Source: an uncultured Fidelibacterota bacterium
GTDB taxonomy: Bacteria > Marinisomatota > Marinisomatia > Marinisomatales > UBA1611
Reading direction: 5' to 3'
NCBI GenBank assembly: GCA_913045415.1
Contig: CAJWPW010000096.1
Location: 1 to 5,555 of the forward strand
Length of the DNA stretch: 5,555 bases
Both the position numbers and the translations under genes were made by a program. Below the pieces are notes generated by a model, which saw only the letters and a list, made by a program, of their open reading frames with translations, did not search any database and was not told the DNA's origin. Shown piece by piece: positions 5,291 to 5,555 of the stretch; within the stretch, counting starts at the first letter, position 1, and the number at the start of each line of letters is the position of its first letter.

Positions 5291-5555
5291 TCAAACGAGA
5301 GAATTTAGCTCACTTAAATAAAATTTATCAAAAGCAGCCAACAAACTTTCCTGTCCGGAATATGGTGCCGGGGAATATTTTTTAGACTGGATTCCCAGTT
5401 GAGATAATTCGGAAATGTACCAATCCTGTTTATTGGTCATATCCCAGAAATCGATGCCATCTTGTGTATTATACTTTCCGGATTCAACAACATCCTTTGC
5501 AAAAAGCCAGGAACAGGTAACATTGCATTTGTCAACGCCATCTGGCCAAACTGTG
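5291..5555 (-). CDS. Rieske-type ring-hydroxylating oxygenase alpha subunit, C-terminal fragment
   Basis: On the minus strand an open frame enters from the right window edge and ends with TGA at 5293-5291, giving 87 codons. The visible residues include TCSWLF, then DGIDFWDMTNKQDWYISELSQ (the 'FWDxTNxQDW' pattern), then QLGIQSKKYSPAPYSGQE and a final helix ending FDKFYL. This is the typical C-terminal end of the catalytic (SRPBCC fold) domain of Rieske non-haem iron oxygenase alpha subunits. The Rieske [2Fe-2S] and mononuclear iron ligands lie upstream and outside the window, so completeness and activity cannot be judged. Members hydroxylate aromatic rings or, in glycine-betaine and stachydrine demethylase relatives, oxidise N-methyl groups; which applies here is unknown. 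It lies 78 bp upstream of ablB on the same strand and could share its transcript. Confidence 0.75.
   Translation of the reverse strand, partial: TVWPDGVDKCNVTCSWLFAKDVVESGKYNTQDGIDFWDMTNKQDWYISELSQLGIQSKKYSPAPYSGQESLLAAFDKFYLSELNSLV

Noticed and set aside
1..5555. CRISPR array, tRNA, rRNA, riboswitch, insertion sequence or phage attachment site
   Set aside because: No regular direct repeats with spacers, no cloverleaf or conserved RNA motif, and no transposase or integrase coding was seen.
1..5555. Lysine 2,3-aminomutase, thiolase or clostridial lysine fermentation genes (kamDE, kdd, kce, kal)
   Set aside because: No frame with a radical-SAM CxxxCxxC motif, thiolase motifs or these families is present; they could lie outside the window.

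Overview
The window is densely coded, with roughly 40% GC by eye. It holds one plus-strand gene series and a convergent minus-strand pair, and both ends cut through genes. The layout suggests a free-living, heterotrophic, probably Gram-negative bacterium of moderately AT-rich composition. A marine or environmental lineage such as Marinimicrobia or a Bacteroidetes/FCB relative is only an impression; no rRNA or lineage marker is present.

Plus strand: the last 40 codons of a saccharopine-dehydrogenase-like protein (1-124) are followed after 12 bp by a class III PLP aminotransferase (137-1477). A 166-bp gap carries an imperfect inverted-repeat element. Then come three tightly packed genes: subunits A and B of a 3-oxoacid CoA-transferase (1644-2330 and 2314-2967, overlapping by 17 bp) and an M20 ArgE/DapE-type metallo-deacylase (2970-4238, 2-bp gap). 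A second inverted-repeat element of the same style fills the gap between the convergent gene ends. Minus strand: ablB, beta-lysine N6-acetyltransferase (4352-5212), and upstream of it the C-terminal 87 codons of a Rieske-type ring-hydroxylating oxygenase alpha subunit (5291-5555).

The main interpretation is that these enzymes can be placed in order on one catabolic route. AblB acetylates beta-lysine to N6-acetyl-beta-lysine. The aminotransferase converts this to 3-oxo-6-acetamidohexanoate. The CoA-transferase makes its CoA thioester. After thiolysis (no thiolase in the window), the M20 enzyme would remove the acetyl group from 4-acetamidobutyrate or its CoA ester, giving 4-aminobutyrate. A pathway with these chemical steps was described biochemically in a beta-lysine-using Pseudomonas; this window looks like a candidate genetic locus for it. 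The family assignments are well supported; the substrates of the aminotransferase, CoA-transferase and deacylase are inferred from the ablB neighbour. Lysine 2,3-aminomutase (ablA/kamA) is not in the window, and an independent osmolyte role for ablB is the main alternative.
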